A DNA stretch of 64,000 nucleotides from Planctomycetota bacterium (GCA_029260825.1 JAJDCM010000015.1:1-64000); one strand, 5' to 3'. Counted from the stretch's first letter, positions 50,199 through 60,200 are shown. Made by a program: numbers and translations. Notes: a model not told the origin generated them from the letters alone.

Positions 50199-52046
50199 CT
50201 ACTTCGAGCCCGACTTCAACCTCTCTTGAGCTTCATACTGGAGGAGATACAGCTTTTTGTACAGCCCGCCTTTTTGGATCAATTCCTGATGATTTCCCTC
50301 TTCTCGAATTTCTCCGCGATGAATCACCAGGATGCGGTCGGCGCGTTGAATCGTGGAGAGCCGATGAGCCACGATGATCGACGTTCTCCCTTTCAGAAGT
50401 TTTTCAAGGGCGCTCTGGATGAGCACCTCGGTTTCGGTGTCCACGCTTGATGTCGCTTCATCCAGGATCAAGATACGAGGGTCAAACGCCAGCGCTCTTG
50501 CGAACGAGAGGAGCTGGCGCTCACCAACAGAGAGGCTAAGCCCTCTCTCCATCACCGGAGTTTCGAACCTCTTTGGAAGCTTGTTGATGAACCGGGAAGC
50601 GTTCACGTGGCGCGAGACCTCTTCGATTCTCTCGTCGGTAATGGTTTCGTCTTCGCCGAGCTTGATGTTGTCTGCGATTGTTCCCGAGAAAAGGAAGACG
50701 TCCTGGAGAACAACTCCGATTTGAGCCCGCAGCGTCTGCTTGCGATAATCCCTTACATCCACCCCATCCACCAGGACCCGGCCTGCTGTCACATCGTAAA
50801 ACCGGGGAATCAGATTGATGATGGTGGTTTTTCCGGCGCCTGTGGCCCCGACGACCGCTACGCTTTCGCCGGGATTCACTTTGAACGAAACGTTCTTCAG
50901 GACGGGGTCGTTCTCGCGGTAGGAGAAGGTCACCTGATCGAACTCGATCGCGCCGCTCAGTTTCTTGCTTTCGACCGGAGCCGCCGGGTTTGCAATTTCG
51001 ACCGGAGAATCAAGCACCCGAAAGATTCTCTCCGAGGATGCCATTGCTGCCTGGAGCACGTTGTACTTCTCCGCCAGCTGACGAATCGGCTCGAAGAAAT
51101 GCTTGGTATAGAACCAGAACTGGATGAACTGCCCGAAGGAAAGGCGACCCGCCGCGATTTCGCGGGAGCCGAGCCACAGTAACACCACGACCCCGAGCTG
51201 AGAAACCACTTCAACTGCAGGATAGAATGTGGAGTAGACCTTCACCGTGTCGAGGTGGGCGTCTCGAAGCTCGGCGTTTCTTTTGGCGAACCGTTCCGCG
51301 CTCTTCTTCTCCTGGCCGAAGATTTGAATGATGCGAAGGCCGGAGATCGCTTCCTGGAGGTAGGCGTTGGTTCTGGCGATTTTCCCTCGCACTTCGCGAT
51401 AGCCGGCTCGGGATCGGATCCGAAAGATATTGGCCACGAGGAAAAGAGGCAAGAGGGCGAGTAGGGTCACCGCGGCAAGCTTCGGGCTGAGATAAAAGAG
51501 GACCGCCACGATGAGGATGAGCTTGAAGAGGTCTTCAAAGATAATTGCTGCCCCGGAAACGAAAACCTCCGAAAGAGATTCCACATCCGAAGTGACCCGA
51601 GTGACGAGCTTTCCGACCGGGTTTCGATCAAAGAAAGAGAGAGACATCTTGTGGACGTGGGCGAAGACTTGTTTTCGTAGGCTGCGAATGATGCTCTGAC
51701 CACACAGGTTCGTGACAACGATCTGGGCGTAGCGAAGAATACTCTCCATCGAGATGAATCCCATGTAGAGAAACACGATTCCCAGGAGATCTCGCATGAC
51801 ATCATCGACAGGTCGATCAGGTCTGTTTGCAAGAGACGTGAGCGGACCATCCACCGCGCACTTGATCAGATAGGGTCCGATCAGGGTGACCCATGACAAG
51901 AGAAATAGAATCGCCAAGGAGGCGGTAAATGATTTCTTGTATGGAAGGACATATTTCATCAACCGCTTGAGGATCTTCCAGTCGATGGCCTTGCCCAGGG
52001 CCTCGTCTTCCTCTTCCAGGAAATCCTTGTCCTGGGGATCGCTCAT
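50199..52046 (-). CDS. ABC exporter half-transporter (MdlB/MsbA type), catalytic partner
   Basis: 615 residues: a six-helix type IV ABC transmembrane domain (about 40-340) and a nucleotide-binding domain with Walker A GATGAGKTT, Q-loop VVLQDVFLFSG, signature LSVGERQLLSFARAL (instead of LSGGQ), Walker B LILDEATSSVD with the catalytic Glu, and H-loop IVAHRLST. The LSVGE signature is usual in MdlB-type halves. It overlaps the next upstream transporter gene by four bases, so the two surely form a heterodimer. Substrate is not evident: lipid, peptide or drug export are all possible. The TIR-KAP gene lies 74 bases downstream on the same strand. Confidence 0.93.
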   Translation of the reverse strand: MSDPQDKDFLEEEDEALGKAIDWKILKRLMKYVLPYKKSFTASLAILFLLSWVTLIGPYLIKCAVDGPLTSLANRPDRPVDDVMRDLLGIVFLYMGFISMESILRYAQIVVTNLCGQSIIRSLRKQVFAHVHKMSLSFFDRNPVGKLVTRVTSDVESLSEVFVSGAAIIFEDLFKLILIVAVLFYLSPKLAAVTLLALLPLFLVANIFRIRSRAGYREVRGKIARTNAYLQEAISGLRIIQIFGQEKKSAERFAKRNAELRDAHLDTVKVYSTFYPAVEVVSQLGVVVLLWLGSREIAAGRLSFGQFIQFWFYTKHFFEPIRQLAEKYNVLQAAMASSERIFRVLDSPVEIANPAAPVESKKLSGAIEFDQVTFSYRENDPVLKNVSFKVNPGESVAVVGATGAGKTTIINLIPRFYDVTAGRVLVDGVDVRDYRKQTLRAQIGVVLQDVFLFSGTIADNIKLGEDETITDERIEEVSRHVNASRFINKLPKRFETPVMERGLSLSVGERQLLSFARALAFDPRILILDEATSSVDTETEVLIQSALEKLLKGRTSIIVAHRLSTIQRADRILVIHRGEIREEGNHQELIQKGGLYKKLYLLQYEAQERLKSGSK

Positions 52047-53797
52047 TGGATCTCCTCCAGGTCTTCCTGTAGCCTCTGCATGCGGAATAGATTTGCGTAG
52101 AGACCGCCTTTTTTCACAAGCTCTTCGTGCTTTCCTCTCTCGACGATTTTCCCGTCGTCAAGAACAAGGATGAGATCGGCGTCTTGAATGGTCGAGATTC
52201 GATGGGCAACGACCAGCGTGGTGCGATCTTTTCGAATTCGGCGGAGTTCTTCAAGAAGCTTGGCTTCGGTCTCGGTGTCGACTGCGGAGAGGCAGTCGTC
52301 CAGGATGAGAATGGTGGGTTTTCGAATGATGGCCCTGGCGATGGATATCCGCTGCTTTTGTCCACCGGAAAGATTGACGCCTCGCTCACCGATTCGCTGG
52401 GCGAAACCATGGGGAAACTCCCGGATCTGATCGGCAACCGCCGCAGCCCCCGCCGCGGCCACAATGATTTCGTCCGTTGCGTTGTGAATGCCGTAGGCAA
52501 TATTATTAGCGATTGTGTCCGAGAAAAGGAACGCATCTTGAGGGACGTAACCGACGGAGTTTCTCAGCAGCCGAAGCGGTACGTCATGGATGTCCATCCC
52601 ATCGATGAAGAGCATGCCTCTTTCGACTTGAAATAGATGGGGAACGAGATTGACGATGGTGCTTTTTCCCGATCCGGTGGGGCCCACAATGGCAACGGTG
52701 CTGCCCGCGGTCGCCTTGAAGCTGATGTCGGAAAGGGCTGTTTCATGGTCAACGCCGTAGCTGAAGTTCAGATTCCGGAATTCGATTTCGCCCCGAAGGC
52801 TCTGGATTTCCTTGATTCCCTCTTTGTCTTGAATCTCAGGCTCGGTGGAGAGAACTTCATCGATTCTCTCCATGGCAGCGACTCCTCGCTGGTACAAGGC
52901 GATCACCCAGCCAAGAGCGATCATCGGCCAGAGAAGCATGAGGTGATAGGAATTGAAGGCGACGAATTCTCCCAGAGTGAGGGTGTTGTTGATGATCTTT
53001 CCACCGCCGACCCAGAGGAGAATCAGGGTTCCGATGTCAGCGAGAACCCAGATGGACGTCACGGTGACTCCCCGTGTGCGGGCGAGGGCGACGTTTGAAT
53101 TCAGGTAGTCTTTTGAAACCGCTTCGAAGGAATTCTCTTCCCTGCGCTCCTGTGAAAAGGCCTTGATGACCCGAACTCCGGAGATACTTTCCTGGGCTCG
53201 GGAGGAAAGATCGGAAAGGAGATCCTGGACCCGCTTCGAGAGCTGGTGAAGCTTGGGCGAGAACTTTCGCATGACGACGGAGAGGACAACGAGGGGAAAC
53301 ATGGACATGAGGGTCAACGGAACGCTCATCGTGAACATCATGAAGAGAGCCGCCGGAACCACCACCATGGTGTTGCAGATGTACATCAAACCCGGGCCGA
53401 TGACCATTCGCACGGCCTCAACATCTGCGGTGGCTCGAGCCATGAGATCGCCGGTTTTGGTCTGATTGAAGTAGGAAAAACTGAGGGTCTGGAGATGCTG
53501 GAAGAGTCGATTTCTGACGAGATATTCCACCCGTCGTGAAACTCCGATGATGAAATAGCGCATCGAGAATTGAAATCCGGCGCGGAGCAGGGTGCACCCG
53601 AAGATAAGAAGGCAAAACGTGTTGACGCGGGAAAGATTGTTTTGATCGATCCGAAGCACGTCGACCGCTTCCCCGAGTAGTCTGGGGATGAGCGCCTGGG
53701 CAAGGTTCGTGAGGAGGAGGGACGAAAACCCTAGAACCAATCGCCAACGATAGCGAGTGAGAAAACAAGTCGCACTTTTGAACTTCTTCAGGAGCAT
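52043..53797 (-). CDS. ABC exporter half-transporter (MdlA type), degenerate-site partner
   Basis: About 584 residues from the ATG at 53797 (MLLKKFKSATCFLTRYRWR, the usual start of the first helix); a start at 53887 would overlap the secretin gene. No clear ribosome-binding site is seen for 53797. Transmembrane domain about 18-320, then a nucleotide-binding domain with Walker A GPTGSGKST, Q-loop YVPQDAFLFSD, canonical LSGGQKQRISIARAI, and Walker B LILDDCLSAVD, where Asp replaces the catalytic Glu. With its partner's LSVGE signature this gives one weak and one strong ATP site, as in TM287/288-type heterodimers. Four-base overlap with the partner gene. Confidence 0.92.
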   Translation of the reverse strand: MLLKKFKSATCFLTRYRWRLVLGFSSLLLTNLAQALIPRLLGEAVDVLRIDQNNLSRVNTFCLLIFGCTLLRAGFQFSMRYFIIGVSRRVEYLVRNRLFQHLQTLSFSYFNQTKTGDLMARATADVEAVRMVIGPGLMYICNTMVVVPAALFMMFTMSVPLTLMSMFPLVVLSVVMRKFSPKLHQLSKRVQDLLSDLSSRAQESISGVRVIKAFSQERREENSFEAVSKDYLNSNVALARTRGVTVTSIWVLADIGTLILLWVGGGKIINNTLTLGEFVAFNSYHLMLLWPMIALGWVIALYQRGVAAMERIDEVLSTEPEIQDKEGIKEIQSLRGEIEFRNLNFSYGVDHETALSDISFKATAGSTVAIVGPTGSGKSTIVNLVPHLFQVERGMLFIDGMDIHDVPLRLLRNSVGYVPQDAFLFSDTIANNIAYGIHNATDEIIVAAAGAAAVADQIREFPHGFAQRIGERGVNLSGGQKQRISIARAIIRKPTILILDDCLSAVDTETEAKLLEELRRIRKDRTTLVVAHRISTIQDADLILVLDDGKIVERGKHEELVKKGGLYANLFRMQRLQEDLEEIQ

Positions 53798-53873
53798 GGA
53801 GTTTTGGGTTGGGTTGGAATTAGGGGGCGCCTTGCGCGCGATCACCAAGGTTACCAATGACCGCAAGGGGAGT

Positions 53874-55121
53874 CTAGTTGGCGGCACCCAGGGGGGAGAG
53901 AATCGCCGGAGCGGGAGCTCCTGGATACACGATTCGAGGGGTCAGAAAAAAGAGCACCTGGGACTGGGCTTTTCGGGTTCGGTGGACGGTGAAGAGGTAT
54001 TTGAGGAGGGGGATGTCCCCGAGAATCGGGGTCTTCAGCACTTCCTCGATTTCCAGGTTCGCGATGAGGCCACCCAGAACAAACGTGTCTTCGCTTCTTA
54101 CGTTCAGGACGGTGGAGGCGTTTCGAGTGGAGATGATCGGGACTGGAAAGCTCCCGCGGACTGCCGGGGTGAATCCGGTGATCGTTGACACCTCTGATGC
54201 CACAACGAGCTGAACGGTGTCGTCGCCGACCAGGTTCGGAGTCACGTTGAGCTTGACTCCGGTTTTCTTGTAGGAGATATCAACAAACGTGACTCCGGCC
54301 TGAACCCGGGTCTTCTGAACCGGGACTTCATCACCGGTAATGATCTCGGCCGTACATCCATCCAGTGTGGTGATGGTGGGGGACGAGATGAGCTCCGCGT
54401 ACCCCTCGGTCACCAGGGCCTGGATCACAAGGTTCGTGAGAAACTCGTCGTGTAGCCCTTCGAGGGTCAGGAGGTTTCCCTGGAAATTCCTCTGTGAGGT
54501 CTGGGCTTCGGCGAAACCGGCCGTGTCAAAGATACCGGTGAAACTTCGGAAGAGGGTTGCCTCGGATCCGCCGACGCTTCCTCCGGCTCTGGTGATGGTC
54601 TCTTCGATCGTATTGCGCAGCCCAAGCTGGGAATCAGATGTGGAGTTGATCTCGACCACCTTGGCTTCGATCTCGATCTGGGGAGCGAGGGCCTCGATGG
54701 AGTCGAGGAAGTTGACGGTTCTGCGGATTTCTTCGAGGCTTCCCGTCACGAGAAGGAGGTCGGTCTTACTTCCTCCCTGTTTGACGTTGAGATCGAAATT
54801 GGGAACGGAGTCGATCTTTGACCCCAGATGTTTGATGACGAGATCCTTCAGCTTGTTGCCGTTTCCAGGTTTCGTCGGGATGTAGCGGGTGAAGACTCCG
54901 GGGGTCACCTCCACCATGAGTTCGGTTCTGGGAGAGGAGTCCGGATAGAGAACCTGGTCTGCGAGAGACTCCGCGGTCGGGTCGTCTTCATTGCCGTTCT
55001 TGACGGATACCGAGGGGCGAGGAAGGTACTCGGAAATATCCGGAATCGAGCTGCACCCCGAAGCCAGGCCCAGCGTCATGGCCAGCGAGAGGAAAAGAAG
55101 TTTGTGCGTTGGAGATGCCAC
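53874..55121 (-). CDS. Short secretin-like lipoprotein 1
   Basis: 415 residues. A lipobox (LGLASGC, Cys at about 23) marks an outer-membrane lipoprotein. After a short N-domain (LKDLVIKHLGSKIDSVPNFDL...DLLLVTGSLEEIRRTVNFLDSI, secretin N1-like) comes the secretin C-domain: PQIEIEAKVVEI, VIQALVTEGYAELISSPTI, TGVKLNVTPNLVG, and the terminal block TFVLGGLIANLEIEEVLKTPILGDIPLLKYLF. Typical GspD/PilQ proteins have several N-domains; this has about one. The start is GTG. It lies 10 bases after a paralogue, so the two may form a mixed or nested outer-membrane channel. Matching pseudopilins are found at 2718-5688 and 21607-23868. Confidence 0.9.
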   Translation of the reverse strand: MASPTHKLLFLSLAMTLGLASGCSSIPDISEYLPRPSVSVKNGNEDDPTAESLADQVLYPDSSPRTELMVEVTPGVFTRYIPTKPGNGNKLKDLVIKHLGSKIDSVPNFDLNVKQGGSKTDLLLVTGSLEEIRRTVNFLDSIEALAPQIEIEAKVVEINSTSDSQLGLRNTIEETITRAGGSVGGSEATLFRSFTGIFDTAGFAEAQTSQRNFQGNLLTLEGLHDEFLTNLVIQALVTEGYAELISSPTITTLDGCTAEIITGDEVPVQKTRVQAGVTFVDISYKKTGVKLNVTPNLVGDDTVQLVVASEVSTITGFTPAVRGSFPVPIISTRNASTVLNVRSEDTFVLGGLIANLEIEEVLKTPILGDIPLLKYLFTVHRTRKAQSQVLFFLTPRIVYPGAPAPAILSPLGAAN

Positions 55122-55131
55122 GGAATTCCAA

Positions 55132-56367
55132 TCAATCCGAAGGGGGGATGATGACCTTTTCGGAACCGGACCCCGGATAGATGACCCGGGGGGTAATGAT
55201 GAAGACGATCTGGGTGTTCTCGGTCTGACTTCGTTTCGAGCGGAAGAGGTTTTTGATCAGGGGGATATCCCCGAGAATGGGGGTCTTCGATTCCTCCTCG
55301 ATCTTTCGCTTGGTGAGAAGGCCTCCGATGACAAAAGAGCTTCCATCCCGGATGTTGACGCAGGTTGAAGCCTTGCGCGTGGAAACGATCGGATTGGCAA
55401 AAGAGCCGCCCGCTGCGGAGGTGAACCCGGTTACCGCGGAGACTTCCGGAGTGAGAACGAGCTGCACCAGGCCTCTTCCGATGACATAGGGGGTCACGGA
55501 CAGGTTGATTCCGGTCTGTCGGAAGGAGACATCGACGAGAACCGTGTTTCGATTCACGGCTCTTCCCTTGAAGATCGGGGTCTCGTCGCCGACGTTGATG
55601 GTGGCGGTGTATCCGTTGAGAACCGTGATCTTTGGTGCGGACAGAAGTTCCGCCCGTCCTTCCTTGATGAGGGTCTGGATCAGGATGTTGTAGAGGAAGT
55701 CGTCGTGTTCGGCTCCGAGATCAAAAACTGCCCCTTGAAACGGTGTGTTTCCTGTAAGGGCGTTGAGAAAGTCGGTGGAATCGTAGCGCGCTTCATTGCG
55801 GCGAAAGAGGGTCTTGTCGGAGAAGACAGGGTTGCCGGCTCCATCGTAGCCCTGGATGGCGTCAATGATGGTCACAACCCCGAGCTGAAAATCATCTTCG
55901 GCAGTGACTTCGACGACCCGGGCCTCAATTTCGACCTGGGGAAGCTCCGCCTCGAGCATGTGGATCGTATCGTGAATGCGGGCGACCAGTTCTGGGCTTC
56001 CGCTGACCTCCATCAGGTCAGTGCTGCCTTTTCCCTTGGGGGCCACGATCCAGTTTGCGCTGACGTTTACGACCTTGTCGTCCACGTGAAACGTCTTTTG
56101 GAGGGCACTTTTAAGGGGGGTGGCCTTGTCTTTTTTGATGCTGTAGAAGCGAGTGACGGTTCCGTCAGGCTTGGTCAGGATGGGTTCCCGGGGATCGAGC
56201 GCTCCTCGGATGACCCCCTGGCCCGGGACGATGTCTGGCATTTCTGTGGAAACGGTGACTTGTCGCCGGGGTCCTTCTGCTCTTGGGCTCGTCGAGATGC
56301 ATCCAGACAGGCCGATGAAGGGGAGGGCCAAGAGCAAGAAGTGATGGACGGCAATCCGGGTCAACAT
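55132..56367 (-). CDS. Short secretin-like lipoprotein 2
   Basis: About 411 residues from the ATG at 56367, chosen for GGAG five bases upstream and because MLTRIAVHHFLLLALPFIGL|SGC is then a compact lipoprotein signal; GTG 56409 and ATG 56385 are possible. The middle has a secretin N-domain (ALQKTFHVDDKVVNVSANW...DLMEVSGSPELVARIHDTI) and the secretin C-domain: PQVEIEARVVEV, ILIQTLIKEGRAELLSAPKI, TGINLSVTPYVIG, SFVIGGLLTKRKIEEESKTPILGDIPLIKNLF. It is paralogous to the gene that follows. Its start region overlaps or abuts the stop of the small secreted protein gene upstream. Confidence 0.9.
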   Translation of the reverse strand: MLTRIAVHHFLLLALPFIGLSGCISTSPRAEGPRRQVTVSTEMPDIVPGQGVIRGALDPREPILTKPDGTVTRFYSIKKDKATPLKSALQKTFHVDDKVVNVSANWIVAPKGKGSTDLMEVSGSPELVARIHDTIHMLEAELPQVEIEARVVEVTAEDDFQLGVVTIIDAIQGYDGAGNPVFSDKTLFRRNEARYDSTDFLNALTGNTPFQGAVFDLGAEHDDFLYNILIQTLIKEGRAELLSAPKITVLNGYTATINVGDETPIFKGRAVNRNTVLVDVSFRQTGINLSVTPYVIGRGLVQLVLTPEVSAVTGFTSAAGGSFANPIVSTRKASTCVNIRDGSSFVIGGLLTKRKIEEESKTPILGDIPLIKNLFRSKRSQTENTQIVFIITPRVIYPGSGSEKVIIPPSD

Positions 56368-56398
56368 CCATGCTCCAAGGTTCATTGTTTTGAGAGGC

Positions 56399-56824
56399 TT
56401 AGAGTTCACCCACGAGGGTGATCACAGCGTCCGTAACGTCCGGGATTTCGGCTCCGTCTTCCCGATACATCGAGTCGATTTCGCCGACCAGATCGTGACC
56501 CTTTTTCTGGGACAGCTTCTTGAGCGCCTTGGTGAACGTCTTGGTGGCTTCCTTCATCTTGAACCAGTACTTGGGGTCGTCTTCGGTCAGGTTGTTGTCC
56601 TGGATGTACTTGTAGGCCGGAATGACCTCATAAACCCTCTTTGAATCCACGACGGCCGGAGATTTGAACTTCTTCTCGGATCCGTGGTAGATCTTCGTGC
56701 TGTCCGAGACAACAACCTTTATGGAGTTGGAATCGACCGGAGCGGCCTCTACCTCAAGTCCAAAAAGGAGTTGGGTAGCAAAAACAACGAGAGCGCCGCA
56801 GAGAACCCGAATTGAACCGATCAT
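56399..56824 (-). CDS. Small secreted protein upstream of the secretin pair
   Basis: 141 residues with a signal peptide (IRVLCGALVVFATQLLFGLEVEA, cleavage after AEA-like site near residue 28). The mature part is Lys-rich and mostly helical (YKYIQDNNLTEDDPKYWFKM, ATKTFTKALKKLSQKKGHD), with a C-terminal IPDVTDAVITLVGEL. No family recognised. Position directly before two secretin lipoprotein genes, with adjoining stop and start, suggests a periplasmic partner of the secretins, perhaps a pilotin-like or scaffold role; that is inferred from context only. Confidence 0.65.
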   Translation of the reverse strand: MIGSIRVLCGALVVFATQLLFGLEVEAAPVDSNSIKVVVSDSTKIYHGSEKKFKSPAVVDSKRVYEVIPAYKYIQDNNLTEDDPKYWFKMKEATKTFTKALKKLSQKKGHDLVGEIDSMYREDGAEIPDVTDAVITLVGEL

Positions 56825-57218
56825 GACATTCCATCTCCCGTTCGAATGTTGCCTGCTTCGTTCGCCACAGTTTCTGCTTCGAAGCCGGTTTGGTCTTTTT
56901 CATGCTCAGGTCTTCAGCATCCCACCGCCATTCGGGGCGAACTGCCAACAACCTGGGGAGCATCTAAAGCAATGGTCGTTCCAAAATAGCATCCGGGGAC
57001 ATTCGGGAGGGTGTTCATTCTTGTCTGGCGGGAGTAAGTGATTTGCTGGCATGGATTTGATGCGCGAGAGGTGTTTCTTTGATCCCGGACGGCATTTCCG
57101 CCATATTCCGCCGAATCCCGCCATATCCCGCCGTGGAGTGGTGCTTTTTGTGGTCAATATCGCCAAATTAATACCTATCGGCAGATGACGGGCCGTTCCT
57201 TGAGAAGGAACTCAAGAT
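56825..57218. other. Intergenic region upstream of the secretin operon
   Basis: 394 bases without a credible ORF. The notable content is a four-unit 10-bp tandem repeat at 57091-57130. An AT-rich stretch lies at 57145-57180. No clear sigma70 or sigma54 promoter was found by eye on either strand. Confidence 0.5.
57091..57130. repeat. Tandem 10-bp repeats (consensus SSMATWYCCG)
   Basis: Four units follow each other without spacers: GGCATTTCCG, CCATATTCCG, CCGAATCCCG, CCATATCCCG. The period is exactly 10 bp, so all copies face nearly the same side of the helix. Read on the minus strand they are upstream of the small secreted protein and secretin genes. Confidence 0.7.
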
Positions 57219-60200
57219 TCAGCCATTTTCTCGTTTCTTGCCCACCTGGGAAAGGACGCTCGGGGTGAGCGAGTACTGGGTGCCGCGGGTTTTTCCGTGC
57301 TTGGAAAGAACGCCCTTCTTCACCAGGTCAGAGAGGTCTCGAAGCGCCGTTCGCTCCGAGACGGAAAACTGGCTGGCGTAGCCCGAGTTAGTCAGGCTCC
57401 CCTGGCCGCGCAAGAGTTCGATGGTGTGAAGCTGGCGCCGGTTGAGATCGTGCTCTTTTCCGAGTGACTCCAGCTCGGCAGAGATCGGGGGGCCGGATAA
57501 CTTCTGACGAGGAGAGGAGGTGCCGGTCGGAGGGACTTCCTCCCGTCTCCGGTTTTGCTCCAGAAGGGTGATGTGTTCGGCAAGGATTGAACCGGTTCCC
57601 GCATGGAGGGCGGCCCGCTCGATGCAGTTCTTGAGCTCTCGTACGTTTCCGGGCCATTCGTGTCGATGAAGCTTGTCCAGTGCATCGGGGGTAAGGTCAG
57701 TCACCGAGGAGCCATTGATCTCGTTGAACTCCTGGATGAAGACATGAACCAGGAGGGGGATTTCTTCTTTTCGCTCCCGAAGCGGGGGAAGGACAAGGGA
57801 CACCACGTTCAGTCGAAAATAGAGGTCCTCCCGGAACGTCTGATTGGCGATGGCTCCGATCAAGTCCTTATGGGTGGCGGCGAGAATCCGAACATCCATG
57901 TCGAGGAGAGTCGTTCCCCCGACCCGCTCGATCTTCTTGTCCTGAAGAACCCGGAGGAGTTTGGCCTGAATGGTGAGAGACATGTCTCCGATCTCATCAA
58001 GAAAGATCGTTCCGCCGTTTGCCACCTCGAACCGGCCGGGCTTTCTTCGGGTCGCTCCGGTAAACGCCCCTTTTTCGTGCCCAAAAAGCTCGCTTTCAAG
58101 AAGAGGCTCGGGTAGAGCGCTGCAGTTGATCTTCACGAAGGGCCTGTCCGATCGATCACTGTTCTCATGGATAAGATCGGCGATGACTTCTTTGCCCGAC
58201 CCGGTTTCCCCCAGAATCAATACGGTTACCGACGATGGAGCAATTCGGGTCACGGTTTCCAGAATCTCAAGACACCGGTGATTCCGAAAACATACGGACT
58301 CGCTCATCTGGCGAATCTGAGCCTCCATCTCGATCGCTGCTGTGGACTCCTGAACCTGATCCGGGGTCGGGTCGGTGGTTCCCTTGGTCCTTGCCTCGAG
58401 CCGACGGGTGGCGGCTTCAATGATGAAGGATGCGGAAGAGCCATCCCGCGGTGCGCAGGCGATCCCAAACGTCGCCGCGGTCTTCACCCTCGGTTTTCCT
58501 GGCCCAAGAGAGATTCCTCGGTTCTCGATGATGTCGGTGAGGAGGGTGGCAATTCTCTTTGCCTCCTCGAGGGATGTCTCGGGCATCAGGATCTCGAGCT
58601 CACCCTTTCCCGGGCGACCGACGAGATACATGTGGCGCAGGTGACGCCTCACCGCTCCGCCGAGCTCTCGAAGAAACCGAGCGGAGGAGGATGGCCCGAG
58701 CTCCTGCGCCAGGTTCCGGATGTCCGGAAGCTGGAGAACGACGAGGCTCAAGACCCGATCCGATCCTTGACAGCGGTCGATCTCCGCGTTCAGTCGACTC
58801 CGGAAATAAGTCTCCACGTAGAAGCCCGTCTCGGCGTCTTGAATTGCATGTTGATAGAGATGGGAGTTTTCCAGGGCTGATGCAACGTGGGTCGATAGGG
58901 TCGAGAGTAATTCGAGGTTCGGCGGGAATTCGTTTTCTTCGGCACCATCCCGCTTCCGGTAGAGAAGAAGGATGAGACCGGAGAGGCTCGTTGCGGACGA
59001 GAAAGGGAGAAGGACGAGACGCTGACAATCTCGAATGAGTTCGGCCTCCGCATCCGACAGCGCCGGGGTTCTTCCCGCAACGAAAAGGGGCACATCCCCA
59101 ACAACCCGCGGTTCTCCCGCCTCCAGACCGTCTGCGAGAAGACCAGGGGTTCGATCAAAGGAGCGGGCATGGAGGATCCGTCCGTCTTGGAAACCGCCGA
59201 GAATCCGGTAGTGATAGTGATCCTCATCGACGACAACGAAAATGAGGCCGTCCGGATTTGCCAGTTCCCGAAAGATACGCCCGGCAACGAGCAAGATCTG
59301 GCTGCGTTCAAGAGACGTAGAAAGTTCTCGGCTTCCCCGGCTCAACTCCTGGAGCTCCGCGATTCGAGTCCGGAGCTGCTGGGTCATGGTGTTGAACGCC
59401 CGGCCAAGGTTTCCCATCTCATCACTTCTTGGCGTCTCGACTTCGAAGCCGAGGTTTCCGCGGCGCACTTCCTCGGTAGCGAGCTCGAGCTTTTCCACCG
59501 GAATCGTGATGCGCTCGGTAAAGACGCTTCCCGTCACGATGACTAGAAGGAAGATCACTGACCCGATCGTCCAGAAGGATCGTTCCAGGAGGTTGCCAAA
59601 GGAAAGAAAATCTGTTCGTGGTACCGCGACTCCCAGGGCGGCGAGAATGACTCCGCTTGAATCTCGAAGAAGATCGAAATGAACTTCGTGACTCGTTCCA
59701 TTCATGGTTCGCTGGCTCCGGTGGGGTCGACCGGTTACCAGGATGTCGCTGATCGTATCCCTGGTGCGTTGAATCCCCTCTTTCGCGAAACCAGCTTTCG
59801 GATCCTTCAGGGTTTCAAGGATGGGAACGCCTCGCCGGGAGTAGAAGAACACCTCAGCTTCTCGAGACGGAGCCGATGCCATGTCACGCAGCAGGCCAAG
59901 ATCAAGAGGGCAGACAAGACGTAGCTCCTGCCAGCTTGTTCCCCCCGGTGTCCTGTTGGTCTGAGAGCCGATGAAGAGGAGATCTCCTGCATCGAAGTGG
60001 AGTCCTCCCGGGCTCACCGAAGCATGACCAAAGGCGGAGAAGCCTTCCTTTGGTGGGGGGCTCGTGAAGGTCGTTTCGCGATAGGCGCGTGTGGGGTCGG
60101 CGAGAGTTCCCCTGCCTTCTTCCTGGGCGATGTGGGTAAGAACCACGTAGGCTCGAGATTGATTGGGAAAGTATTGTTCTCGTTGCCGGCGCAGGAATTC

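Noticed and set aside
46060-53797. Defence island including the ABC exporter
   Set aside because: The neighbours (queF, ABC exporter, secretins) are not known defence genes and no integrase, tRNA junction or composition shift is visible, so only the single TIR-KAP gene is proposed.
57091-57130. CRISPR array
   Set aside because: Units are 10 bp with no spacers; better seen as tandem operator-like repeats.
57000-57200. Sigma-54 (-24/-12) promoter next to the activator gene
   Set aside because: TGGCATGGATTTGATGC near 57047-57065 has 12 rather than 10 bases between GG and GC, so it does not fit.
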